From Aplectana chamaeleonis (lineage: Eukaryota; Nematoda; Chromadorea; Rhabditida; Cosmocercidae): 64,000 bases of DNA. The first letter of the stretch is position 1; each line of letters starts with the position of its first letter. The DNA is taken from positions 180,936 to 244,935 of the forward strand of contig JAPDOI010000968.1 in assembly GCA_029168955.1 (NCBI GenBank). Reading direction: 5' to 3'. The notes beneath the pieces were generated by a model that saw only the letters and a program-made list of their open reading frames with translations, had not been told where the DNA came from and searched no databases. This document shows positions 33,578 to 46,949 of the stretch, piece after piece. Both the position numbers and the translations under genes were made by a program.

Positions 33578-33864
33578 CTATTGTGCTTATCTGGGTCAAA
33601 TTCCGGTCCGCAATTGCGTCTCGGCACGCTTTGCGGCCGCGCGCATTCGGATCGAAACAGTTTCCAGAGCCGCAGCAGCCGATATGTTGACACTAGGTAG
33701 GTTTTGGGATCTGGAAACTAGACAAAATCGAAGAAAACTGTATGAAAAAGCCATATCGAGTCGGCTTTGGCGCAGGAAACTCGACTGACTCGAGCGCATG
33801 CGGAAGCAAAGCGTGTCGAAACGCAATTACGGACCGGAATTTGACCCAGATAAGCACAGTACAA
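33578..33864. mobile_element. twin MITE copy 2
   Basis: TTGTGCTTATCTGGGTCAAA plus TTCCGGTCCGCAATTGCGTC on the left, GACCCAGATAAGCACAG on the right. Same orientation and nearly the same length as copy 1. Confidence 0.75.
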
Positions 33865-34050
33865 CAGGTAACGCGCGCGCGGGGAATTTGAATGATGGTA
33901 AATATTGAACGAGCCCTGCCAAAAAATCCCCAATAGCAACGAGAATGCTACCCGCACCACCTCAATGCCAAGGAAGATTGGAAACGAGCTAGTTTGGAAG
34001 GCATCCCTTTTGTCCTACGATATACATTTATGAAAGCTGTTTTCTATTAA

Positions 34051-34490
34051 AGGCAGGGTTCGCGACAAAAACGACTTCTGAGCTCTCTTCATGAGAATGT
34101 AGATTTGGCCATCACAAAAGTAAAAATAAGTGAAAAAACGCGGACATTCGCGGGAAAAACGCTGAAAAACAATGTACAACGGCTAATGACCGGTGTCGGC
34201 CGGCCCCCTAATTAACGAGATTTTCATGAATGCTTGCTTATCTGCCTTTTATTTTGCTGCTAGAGTAATCAGTAGTCTCCAGAACAGTTCGAAAATTACT
34301 TTAGAAACAGAATAAAAGTTGACAAAACGAGCTTCTACACAAATCCCGATAATTGGGGCGAGGGGACACCAAGCAATAACTAGTGCCAAAGTGTTTTCTC
34401 CCCGATTTTTTACTTATTTTTTTCTGTGATGGCCAGATCTACCATTCCATGGGGATAGCCCAACAACCGATTTTATTGAGAACCCTGCCT
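34051..34490. mobile_element. TTAA-type MITE, AGGCAGGGTTC ends (copy C)
   Basis: TTAA at 34047-34050 and 34491-34494; 440 bp. Orientation is opposite to copies A and B (GGCCGGCCCCCTAATTAACG in the middle). Confidence 0.88.
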
Positions 34491-34929
34491 TTAAATAGGT
34501 TGAAGTTTTGGCATTCCTGGTTTTACAATACAGTTTCATATCGACGTTCAAGTCCAAGTTACTAACAAAAGTCAGTAGAAAAAACTGATTCACCCTTTAT
34601 TCCATAAATCACTCGCGAGGTACTGATGGAACTCTCAAAATAGTTGTTCCAACCAGGCTGCGGCGCGAGGTGTGACACAACCCAACATTGGTCCGACCCC
34701 CATCCAAGTCAAGCGATTTGCTCACCCCCCCCCCCCCTGGGAAAAATGATGGTGACCACCTGGGGGGGAGGTGCTCATTTCGTAATTTTTTGTTTTATAG
34801 TGAACGAATTTTTAATTCAAGACTACATCAAGACCTGATAATGCAATAAATAAATGTTTTCCACGAAAGCAGACAAAAACAACTCCTACGACAATGGCAC
34901 CAAATGTTTGTTCAATGGCTGAACGTTTC

Positions 34930-36430
34930 TTAGTGCCCTGAGGGCACATAGGTGCGGTTCCGAGCATGAAAACCACATTAAGTAATTGGCGGTTCAGATG
35001 TAAAAGCGCACTCAAAATTCCGTGGATACAGCTTCAATCCGAACATCGCTACATAGGATGGGCGGAGCCTGTTTTCATGCCCTGAGGGCACATAGGTGCT
35101 GTTTCGGGAATGAAAACCACATTAAGTAATTGGCTATCTAGATGTTAAAACGCACCCGAAATTTCATGGACGCAGCTTTAAGCCGAAGAGCGCTACATAG
35201 GATGGGCGGAGCTTGTGAAATAGTTGGTCCGTGATGGTTGTGAAATATTTACAAGTGTTTATCGGATTTTTAATTAGGGAGTTTCGCGTAGCTACAACGT
35301 GCGGAGAACCTAGCTACGGACCCGAATAATCAATTTCATTCTTTTAACCGGTTGAAAACGGTCTTTGAAGACCCACTTTTAGGTGTGTTACAATCGATTG
35401 TATCACACCTAAAAATGGGTCTTCAAAGACCGTTTTCAACCGGTTAAAAAAGAAATTGATTAATTGGGTCCGTGACTAGGTTTTCCGCACGTTGTAGCAA
35501 CGCGAAGCTCCCTAATTGAAAATTCCATAAATACTTGTAAATATAAATATTTCACAATTCCGGACGAACTTTTTATGGACCCCACCCTATGTAGCGCTGT
35601 TCGGCTTGAAGCTGCGCCCATGAAATTTTGGGTGCGTTTTCACATCCGGATAGCCAGTTACCATATGTGGTTTTGATGCCTGAAACCGCACCTATGTGCC
35701 CTCAGGGCATGAAAACAGGCTCCGCCCTCCCTATGTAGCGCTGTTCGGATTGAAGCTCCATCCACGAATCTTTAGGTACGTTTTCACATCCGGATAGCCA
35801 GTTACTATATGTGGTTTTGATGCCTGAAACCGCACCTATGTGCCCTCAGGGCATGAAAAGAGACTCCGCCCACCCTATGTAGCACTGTTCGGATTGAAGC
35901 TCCATCAACGAAACTCTGGGTGCGTTTTCACATCCGAAAATTGAATTACTACATGTGGTTTTGATGCCTGAAACCGCACCTATCTGCCCTCAGGGCATGA
36001 AAACAGACTCCGCCCACCCTATGTAGCGCTTTTCGGATTGGAGCTCCATCCACGAAACTTTGGGTACGTTTTTACATCCGGATAGCAAGTTACTATATGT
36101 GGTTTTGATGCCTGAAACCGCACCCATCTGCCCTCAGGGCATGAAAACAGACTCCGCCCAACCTATGTAGCGCTGTTCGGATTGGAGCTCCATCCACGAA
36201 ACTTTAGGTACGTTTTCACATCCGGATAGCCAATTACTATATGTGGTTTTGATGCCTGATACCGCACCTATCTGCCCTCAGGGCAAGAAAACAGGCTCCG
36301 CCAACCCCATGTAGCGGTGTTCGGATACAAGCTGCATCCATGAAACGTTGGGAGCGTTTTCAGATGCGGACATTCGTACTCAACATGTGGGTTCCGCGCT
36401 CGCGCTTGCTCCTATGTGCCCTGAGGGCGT
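34930..36430. mobile_element. fold-back element built of 144-bp tandem units
   Basis: A palindromic core (35237-35560; arms include TTTTCAACCGGTTAAAA, centre GTTACAATCGATTGTATCAC) is flanked on the left by two inverted units and on the right by six direct units. The unit marker TGCCCTCAGGGCA (itself palindromic) starts at 34934, 35078, 35697, 35841, 35985, 36129, 36273 and 36417. Adjacent spacing within each array is always exactly 144. Each unit contains CTATGTAGCGCTGTTCGGAT and TATGTGGTTTTGATGCCTGA. No transposase frame. A half-core relative lies at 38855-38900. Confidence 0.85.
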
Positions 36431-36583
36431 AAAAATCGAAAGGCGATTTCATTAAGGAAATTGTAAGAGATATCACAGTGAACAACGCTCTTTTGTGAAA
36501 GTCAACTATCCATCGTTTTTACAGCTTTGCGAAATTTTTATATTTAGCGGGATCGGACCTGCTAAATCGAGTAAGAATGCATC

Positions 36584-36895
36584 TTAGATTACGAAACTCC
36601 AGAACATCTGTGTCATTTTGTTGACAGTATAGTCTGCTTGTAATGACCTCGATGACATCGAATACTCAACACCGCTGCTGCTCACATATCCAGGAGCGCT
36701 TTGGCGACACATTTTACCTTTCCAAGACTCCTCCTCCATATCATAGTCATTAACGATGACCGTGCTACCGTCGTCTATTGTCTTGCATGCTTTATCACCA
36801 GTGAATTGTAAGCTCTTCTTGTGTGTTGCTGCCTCATTTTTACATCCAATTTCATATCTTGCCTCATTTGTTTTTTTCGCGAATGTTTCTCACTA
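36584..36895 (-). CDS. orphan open frame, possible exon, cysteine-containing
   Basis: Reading from about 36895 down to the TAA at 36584 gives about 104 uninterrupted codons (GCKNEAATHKKSLQFTGDKA, then DDGSTVIVNDYDMEEESWKG, then YSMSSRSLQADYTVNKMT, ending FWSFVI). Composition is protein-like, with three Cys and an acidic stretch. TGGAAAG|GTAAAA at about 36719 could be a splice donor ending the exon after Trp-Lys. There is no good acceptor or start codon upstream, and a dumbbell element begins just beyond at 36943. No family recognised; it may be an exon of a gene interrupted by the element. Confidence 0.33.
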
Positions 36896-36942
36896 ATCAG
36901 TTTCTTTTTTGATCTTCTGTCTCATTTTGCTCTCTCACTCAG

Positions 36943-37591
36943 ACAGTCGGGGCTTAGTACTTTGGCACAATACCGTTAGTACGCCAGGGCAAACCTGGCA
37001 TAGTAACGCTCGTTGTGTGCAGGAGCTGCCGGTTGCGGCAGCATGTCCTGCCAACGTATGCTGGCGTACTAACGCTCATTACCGACAGAATTTGGACTGC
37101 CACCCTCCTTACTGGTGTTGGATATAATTCTTGTCACGGCTAGCAGCAAGGAGAACATCCTCGCCGCGGTCCGCAACCAGGAGGCTTCCCTCACGATGGG
37201 TGATGGGGATGATCCCCTAAGCATTCCAAAAATTATTTTCCGAACAGTGACACAAGGTCACCTCCTCGGACTGGCCTCAAACGGCCAACTGCCCCCTAAG
37301 CGAGGCTGGCCGCCTTATATACCCGCCGCCGTCATTCAATAGGATGCTGCAATGTTCATTCGTATTAGACAAATCAATGGAGGAGTGTCAGCAGACACTA
37401 GGAGAGTGGCTGGCAATAGCACGCGTGCCACGATAAACAAAGCGTTAGTACGCCAGCACAAGCAACAGGAGCTCCTGGTCGTTGCCAGCATATTCTGCTG
37501 TTACCAGCAGCTACAGCACAGGTGCTGCCGATCCCTTTGTGCCGGCGTACTAAAGGTATTGTGCCGACGTACTAAGCCCCGACTGTCCGAG
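36943..37591. mobile_element. dumbbell MITE with outer and inner inverted repeats
   Basis: Outer ends AGTCGGGGCTTAGTAC and GTACTAAGCCCCGACT. Each side also contains its own hairpin: GTTAGTACGCCAGG...CTGGCGTACTAAC (36974-37074) and GTTAGTACGCCAGC...GCCGGCGTACTAA (37444-37555). The loop between holds a 75-codon open frame (37115-37342) with no recognised domain and, on the minus strand, a GGGTATATAAGG box near 37320. Confidence 0.7.
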
Positions 37592-37599
37592 CAGTATAA

Positions 37600-38200
37600 T
37601 CTCCAGTTTTAATTTGACCTCCTATTGTGATCTCATTTTGCCGTCATTTTTTATACTAACGGTATTGTTCTTAACCCCGCCCCCCGGCCTGATACAAGTC
37701 CATCTTGTTTCTTGGTTGACCGAAGGTCCGACCCCCCATCCCACCGGATGTCGATGGGTCCGACCACCACCCCCCCTCCCCCTCTCTGATACATCACACC
37801 TCACGCCGAACCCTGGTTCCAATTTTTTCACTGAGAAAACTTTGCCCAATTGGCATATCAATAAAGTAGAGGGTTCGCCAGTCACAAATTCAATTCACAG
37901 TTGAATAATCCACTTATATGCGCACAGGTGTCATGAAGTTGTCTTTGACTAAGCTTCGTAGATGCTTTACTACAACCACGCGAATGCGCTCCGGTGACAA
38001 CGACGTGGGGACGAGCTTACCACTGCCTACACACTCTGCGTCTCTGCCTCGCCCCAGCCCCCAATCGGCCTGAACGTCCGCCACCCGTTAATAACTCTGA
38101 CATTCACTTGGGAGTTGCCTCGACGAAAAATAAGAGTCGCCTCGTGACATCGAGGCAACTCCCGCCAAATCGGCTCCGGCGTAGCCTCATTACGGTGAAT
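37600..38200. other. no gene; C-rich tracts and a short hairpin
   Basis: GTCCGACCCC-type sequence (37725-37800) resembles 34645-34740. A hairpin lies at 38109-38163 (GGGAGTTGCCTCGA / TCGAGGCAACTCCC). No splice-supported frame. Confidence 0.35.
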
Positions 38201-38269
38201 TTTTAGCCCCAGCTGGGAAAAAAGTGGGGCGACTCGAGTGACTGCCAGATGAGATGCCGTCTCGCCTCA

Positions 38270-38470
38270 CTCTAGCCTCACTCTCGCCTCACATTTTTCT
38301 CACACTACAAACTCTTTGGTGAAATCGCCGCCTCACATTCTTCTCACACGACGAAATTTGTAGTAAAATCGTCGCCTCACATTCTTCCAACACTGCGAAT
38401 TTTGTCGTGAAATCGTGGATTTTCTTATATCATATGCACATATCACTTCACATTCCTCTCACAGAAGAAA
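38270..38470. repeat. short tandem repeat, about 53-bp unit
   Basis: Three to four degenerate units around CGCCTCACATTCTTCTCACAC followed by GAAATTTGTAGTAAAATCG. Confidence 0.55.
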
Positions 38471-39175
38471 ATTTATTGTAGATTGTTTATTGATCAAAAC
38501 CCTAACTTGAATTAGTACAGCAGCGGGAAGTTATTACGATAGCAACAAGTGATATCGAAACAACTTCAAAAACTATAACAATTGTTTATCTTCAACAAAT
38601 AAGATAAAAGAATAATAGATTCTTACATTGCATTTGGAGCACAAGTGAACACATTCAAGATCAGAAAAGGGAAAAAGTCACATAGATATGGGTTGCAGGG
38701 TCATCGCAGATAACAGCTAATTCGCTAAAAACTAAAGAGATGACGATTCGTTGAATAACCATAATCTTTCCAGAAAAGGAGCTGAACGCAAAGACATTCA
38801 AACCGCCAGTATGTAGAATTCAAAGCCAAAAAAAAACGGTGTCTAGAAAACCATATGGAGACCCATTTTTAGGTGTGATACAATCGATTGCATCTCACCT
38901 TAAGCTAATTATATAAAAATAAGACCATTCAGATCGATCTTAAGTCTTAGTTAGACCCCTTGTTTTGATCTCATTTTACTGTATCTGTTTGCTGGCATTT
39001 TTCATACTCATCCCCCCCACCCACCACACAGAACTAGCCATCATTTGTCCGCGGCGCCTTCCGCGTTGGTGCTGTCGGTCTCCATGTAGATCACCTTTCG
39101 CTTCTGAAATGACACACAAGTTGAGAGTTTTCAATTTTCGAGTCTTATGAGAAATGTGTAATCCATACCTTGCGC

Positions 39176-39353
<178 letters not shown>

Positions 39354-39359
39354 AGTAAT

Positions 39360-42046
39360 CTCCAAGTTCTCCTTTCTTGAACCTCGGCATTGTATATTAT
39401 TATTTGGAATTACTATGCCAGACGAGGTTGGTAGATGGAATGTTTTATTTCGGGCCTGACGTTTCGACTGACGTCTTCTTCAGAGGCCTAAAAGTGTGGT
39501 TCGAGCATTATTTTATTCATGATTTACCCTATCAAGCGCCTCCTCCATGCCAGCAGTTCTGACGCGCTGCGACGTGCGGCACAGAGGCGTTAAACAGAAT
39601 CAGGCCAACCCACCGCGTCACTCCACCTTTGAGCGGTGCTACGCCACTACCGTTGCAAGATGACCAGTATACGCGAATGAAAGCTACTGTGAGTAAGATG
39701 GTGACTATAACTCACAGTTCTGAGCAAAAGGCAAAAGCTCACTCGTGATTGCAGGGCGCTCGAATCTGCTATTCATCCGTGGGTCTTTAGCTTGAATCCA
39801 TAAGGCCTCCAACGACTTTCTCGCTGATATTTCGCATTCGCAAGTAAGAATCCTACAAGATACATCGTATTCAGCACCATTATGCTCCTCCACCTTATGT
39901 TTTCCTAGCGGTGTTCTTAAATCATTGCGCCGTTTGCCTGCCAGCTGTTCCTTCAAACGTACCGCTAGCGGTCTTCCAGTCTCTCCTATATACGTTGCGT
40001 TGCATGTCCGACATTTTATCTCGTATATCACACCAACCTGACAGCAGTCGCCAACTTTCCCATAGGGACAAATCATACAGCGTTCCGATGTGCATACTCT
40101 GTCATACATTCTGTTTCTCACCAACTGACGCTTAATGTTCCTTCTCGGGATGTTGACTAAAACAACATCCTCGTCAAGTTGGGCGCGGACAATGCATTGT
40201 CGGATAGCATGAGATACTGTATCAGAGAAAAACGGAATGCATAGCGATATTTTGCCTTGATGTTGACTGATCGGTCGTTCATTGCGAGGCCTTCGTTGAT
40301 ACTGCGGTATCATATACCCATTCGTGAATGCTATATTTGTAGCCATTACTCGAGATTCCTGCCGCTCCGCTTCACCTGTGCACACTCCCGTAGCTGTTTG
40401 AAACATATTCCTGACGACAGCACATTTCATGGCTTTTGGATGAGAGGAGGTGGCATTAATCAGTATATTTTTCGAACTGGGCTTCCGGTACCATTTGACA
40501 CTAAATGTGCCATTACATATCCTCACTTGAGTGTTCAGATAAGGTAGCCAACCTTCGCGAGGTGTCTCTCGTGTTAGCCTAATGTTTTGTGACTGAGTGT
40601 TCATTATCCGAAAACACTCATCCATTTCAGCCTGCGTTGACGTTATGATAAAACAATCGTCGATGTATCTGCAGTAGACTAATGGATGGCGTTCCAGTAT
40701 CGGTGCTTCTATTCTGCTCATGAAGCAGACTGCTAGCACTGGGGCGAGTCTTTGGCCCATGGCGAGCCCTCTTATCTGAGAGAAATATGTACCAGCCCAC
40801 TTGAAAATATTACATTTAAGGCATTCCTTGATCATAGTCATGATGAATGATTTACCAAGTCCAAAGGTGTCAACGTTGCTGCCGTGCCTATCTAGCAGTT
40901 CGGATAAGGCCTGTAGTGCTTCATCGTTCTGGACATTGGTATATAAGGATGATACGTCGAAAGACTCCATAACGCAGGTTCCATCGATGTCTGAGCTACG
41001 CAATGTATCAAGGTATTTGTTGGTGTTGGGCAGGTGGGAAGGGATAAAGGCTAACAACTGGTTTACGATTAAGTTGAAGAACCACGATATACGGTCGGTT
41101 GGACTCCCGACGCGACTAATAATAGTTCGTATTTTGAAAGTCTCCGCCGACGTAGATGACATTTCGTGGGCTGCGATCTTGTGTGTCTTCATGAGGCTGT
41201 AGAAAACCGGACAGCTGGCGTGTTCAAGTTTGAGCCTGCGTAGGAATCCTTCATTCAAGCCAGCTGACTTCCCTGTTGTCATCCAGATGTGATTAAGCCG
41301 TCTACATTGAGACAAGAACTGTGTAGCGGACGACTGTTGATAAATAGAAGCGTCTCGCAGGTGTAGCTCTGTTATTTCGCGATCCAACGACTGAGGAATA
41401 ACCACGAATTCTCCGCCCTTGTCGCTAACGGATATGCGTATTGTTCCGCTCGACCTTAACTCTCTCAACTCGTTGAACCCTTGCCACTGTTCGTGGGTAA
41501 GGTTGTTGTTTCAAACCATTTGAAACCGATCCAAGACGGATAATATTCTTGTCGATAGAACTGGTAACTTGAAATCCGTTTAAGCAGATGGGTCATGTTC
41601 CCTGTAGATTGAGTTAGGAAATGGCACTGACGGAAGTCGTCCGCGTGGTGGGTTTCCGCTAGGTACAGAGCCAGCGCTATTGGTTCCTATGCGAAGCAAA
41701 TCTCTCAGTTTCTGCAGTCCGCCTACTACTTTGCGGAATGAAAACGCATTGATGTTCTGCGCTGGAGCGAAGGATGGGCCCAGACTGAGGAAATGAACAG
41801 CGTTTAAAGAAATTTGGGCGCCCCCAATCACTGTGACTCTTGTCTCTTGGTTTTCATTTCGAGCGCTACTGATACTAGTGGCTTGGTTGGAGTTATTTGG
41901 TGGATTGCCCTCCCTGTTCAAACGACTCGGCATCGAAGCCACAAGCGCATCATACTTTGCACAAAGACGGGATTTGGCCCTAGATCGGATTGAATCACAA
42001 ATAGTTCTCGACTCACCCTCTATCCTCCTCCAAGAACAAGCTTGCC
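39360..42046 (-). pseudogene. Penelope-like element 1a (RT plus GIY-YIG)
   Basis: A long open frame, 41468-39705, encodes 587 codons. It holds RT motif A (SFDVSSLYTNV, about residue 170), motif B (GLAMGQRLAPVLA, about 235), the catalytic YCRYIDDC (about 266), a Cys-rich linker (CTSERCMICPYG), then a GIY-YIG nuclease (GVIYEIKCRTC about 479, ATYIGETGR about 491, with the downstream Glu region). The N-terminal part (minus 42104-41580) includes VHFLSLGPSFAPAQ, the usual Penelope N-terminal block. It is separated by two stops: TAA at 41580-41582 and a TGA where the sister copy has CGA. These elements replicate by target-primed reverse transcription using GIY-YIG nicking. Nearly intact, but inactive as read. 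A hammerhead-like motif follows the nuclease. Confidence 0.88.
39453..39489 (-). ncRNA. hammerhead-ribozyme-like motif, Penelope-like element 1a
   Basis: Minus strand reads GGCCT, CTGAAGA, a GAC-GTCA-GTC stem-loop, GAAAC, GTC, AGGCC. Helix I is GGCCU/AGGCC; helix III is reduced to a C-G pair. This is the arrangement reported for hammerheads carried by Penelope-like elements. One extra A lies between CTGAAGA and helix II. Folding and cleavage are not tested. Confidence 0.6.
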
Positions 42047-42054
42047 GGCGTCTT

Positions 42055-44755
<2,701 letters not shown>

Positions 44756-44759
44756 CTGA

Positions 44760-45470
44760 TAACCTTGCTGATTTGATCTTCCTGCCAGAGTTGTACACAA
44801 TGCTAATAAGAAAAAATAAGGTAAACAGAAAAGATAAGAAGAAGAAAAATTAGCGGCAAAAGTCGCTACAATCAGCGAGAGGAAAGAAGAGAATTGTGAT
44901 CGAACGAGCGAGGATAGCTGAGAAAGAGAAAATTATCAACATTTTTCGAAAAAAAGTAACCACAGGAGTAACCCGACAGAATACGTTAAAATTAAGATTA
45001 ATTTTCTGGAAAATTCCGCCAGAAAAATGTGAGGAAGCTCTCGAATCTTCAAGAATCTGGTAGAATTTTTGCTGAGGATGCGAAATTACAACTCGAACAA
45101 CTGATCGAATTTAATCACACGAATATAAGATTAGAAAAGATATGAGAAATATGAGACTGGAAAACTAGAATTGTGAATGTAGAATTATTAAAAGGCTGTC
45201 ATAGGAAAATTGGCGCCGTATCGATTGTTTTTGTTCGGGAGTGGCGTTGGAAGAAAAGTCGCGAGCTGGGGGAACTTCTTTCTGGGAGTCGCCCCACATT
45301 TTTGTCACTTTTTTCCCACTTTTTTCGACCATGACTTCGGCGCGACGTGGGAAAAATGTAGAGCAGCCGCAAAAAGAGGGCGTAGCCGGCCCCGCCCCAC
45401 GAGGAAACTCCCAAGGGAATGTCATAGAAGTAATCACAGGGTTTTCGCCTCTCGGAAAACAAAGCGAAAC
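44760..45470. other. no supported feature
   Basis: Purine-rich AT sequence. Overlapping open frames at 45165-45510 on both strands show no domain. Confidence 0.35.
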
Positions 45471-45477
45471 CACAGGT

Positions 45478-45782
45478 TCCGTTCATAGCAGACGTCCTAG
45501 CGTCAAGTAACGCAGGGGGTTTGCAACCTTCAACATTTGTTATTGATCTCGCTACATAGCGACTTCTCAGCGACCACTGCAGCCGGCCTGTCGCTTACGG
45601 TGGAGTCATTGCGGCAGTAGCGGCTGTCACTTATATTATCGATACCATCGTCAACCACGTGATGTCCTCGGATACGCTGCTTGCGCCAGCCGTCGAGTGT
45701 CATGCGCCGGCGCTTCAGCGCTAGCGCAAGACGCTTCGGCGACTTGGCGCTTTACCGCTGGTCGGGTGCTATGGACCGAGCC
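45478..45782. mobile_element. MITE with TCCGTTCATAGCAGACGTCC end (copy 2)
   Basis: Same element as 29864-30168: GCGACCACTGCAGCCGGC, TTATCGATACCATCGTC and CGCCAGCCGTCGAG are shared, ending GCTATGGACCGAGCC. Confidence 0.75.
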
Positions 45783-46945
45783 ACAGAGGGGCTCGAAAAT
45801 GGGATCGCCAACGTGTGAAGCAGCATCGACGTTGCGGTTTTTTAAAACTTAGCGAGCTGTACTCATCGAAGTGACCACGGAGCATATGTCACTCATTGGC
45901 TACCGCGTCTCGGCGATAAATTATTTATTTATTAAAGTAGCTGCATAATAGTGACGAAAATGAATAAAGTTACGAAATAGTCTGAATTGAAGCTATAAAG
46001 CCTTCATTCAAATGTGCACAGGTTCCCCTTTCACCAGCACTCGCTCCTGCCGTAGCGCACTACGGCGGCGCGGCCTGTGGACAAGCAGGCCCATGTCGAT
46101 TTTTTTCCGCAGAGCTACCGTAACCATTCTTGAACAAAACACGATAACGATAGATAACACACGCTCATAACATGCGGGGTGTAAAAGGACAAAGGAGCGG
46201 TATGCATTCATTGACACACCGCTCTTTTCGATAAGCCACTGGGAAGTGGCTGAGGAGGTCGAAATTGTGCAAACCTGTTTGTTGGCTATTACGATGTGCC
46301 CATATCCAAGCTGACACTTGGAAAATTTTCAAAGAAGGGTTACTTCGTCCACTGATCGGCATGAGCGTGCTTGTGGCCTACGGCGGCCCTCTCAAATTCG
46401 ATCTCTCCCGCGCCATGACCACCGGCTTTCGCATGACCACCAGAAAGTAATGGTCCATATAAACAGCGATTAGGCTAACGCCATTTTCATAGCTGGTCGC
46501 TTCGAGTTCAAGTCGAAGCGACAAACGACGCTGCAGCGATATCGAATCGCTCGGTGCCGCAACTTCAAATCGCTTCGTCCAGCGATTTGAAATCGCTCGG
46601 GTGGACGCGATTTCGCGTAAAAAAGACTGACAACTACGGAAGGCCCAGCGGGAATGGAAAAACAGTTTTCTCAAATATGACTTCTTTTCAATGGGACAGA
46701 TACTTGAAAATCAGTAGTAACAGTCGATTGATAGTAATCAATTTTCAGTTTTCCAACAATTTCTACTGAAGTTAAATTATGTTCTATGAACCTTTCGTTA
46801 AATGGATTTAATGATGCGATTCCCATATGTTTTGATGTAAGAACTCCGCATCAAAAAGATTTTGCTGAAACTGATTGGAACGCATGAGTCATGAATACGA
46901 AGAATTCCAGGAATGCAAGAAGGATACCTATGATACTTTACTTTA
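45783..46945. other. no supported gene
   Basis: A small palindromic run of CGATTTGAAATCGCT-type repeats lies at 46500-46615. Open frames near 46165-46450 on both strands were not recognised. Confidence 0.35.
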
Positions 46946-46949
46946 CTTT

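Noticed and set aside
45165..45510. Overlapping frames on both strands near 45.3 kb
   Set aside because: No domain, no splice context; mutually exclusive frames of similar length.
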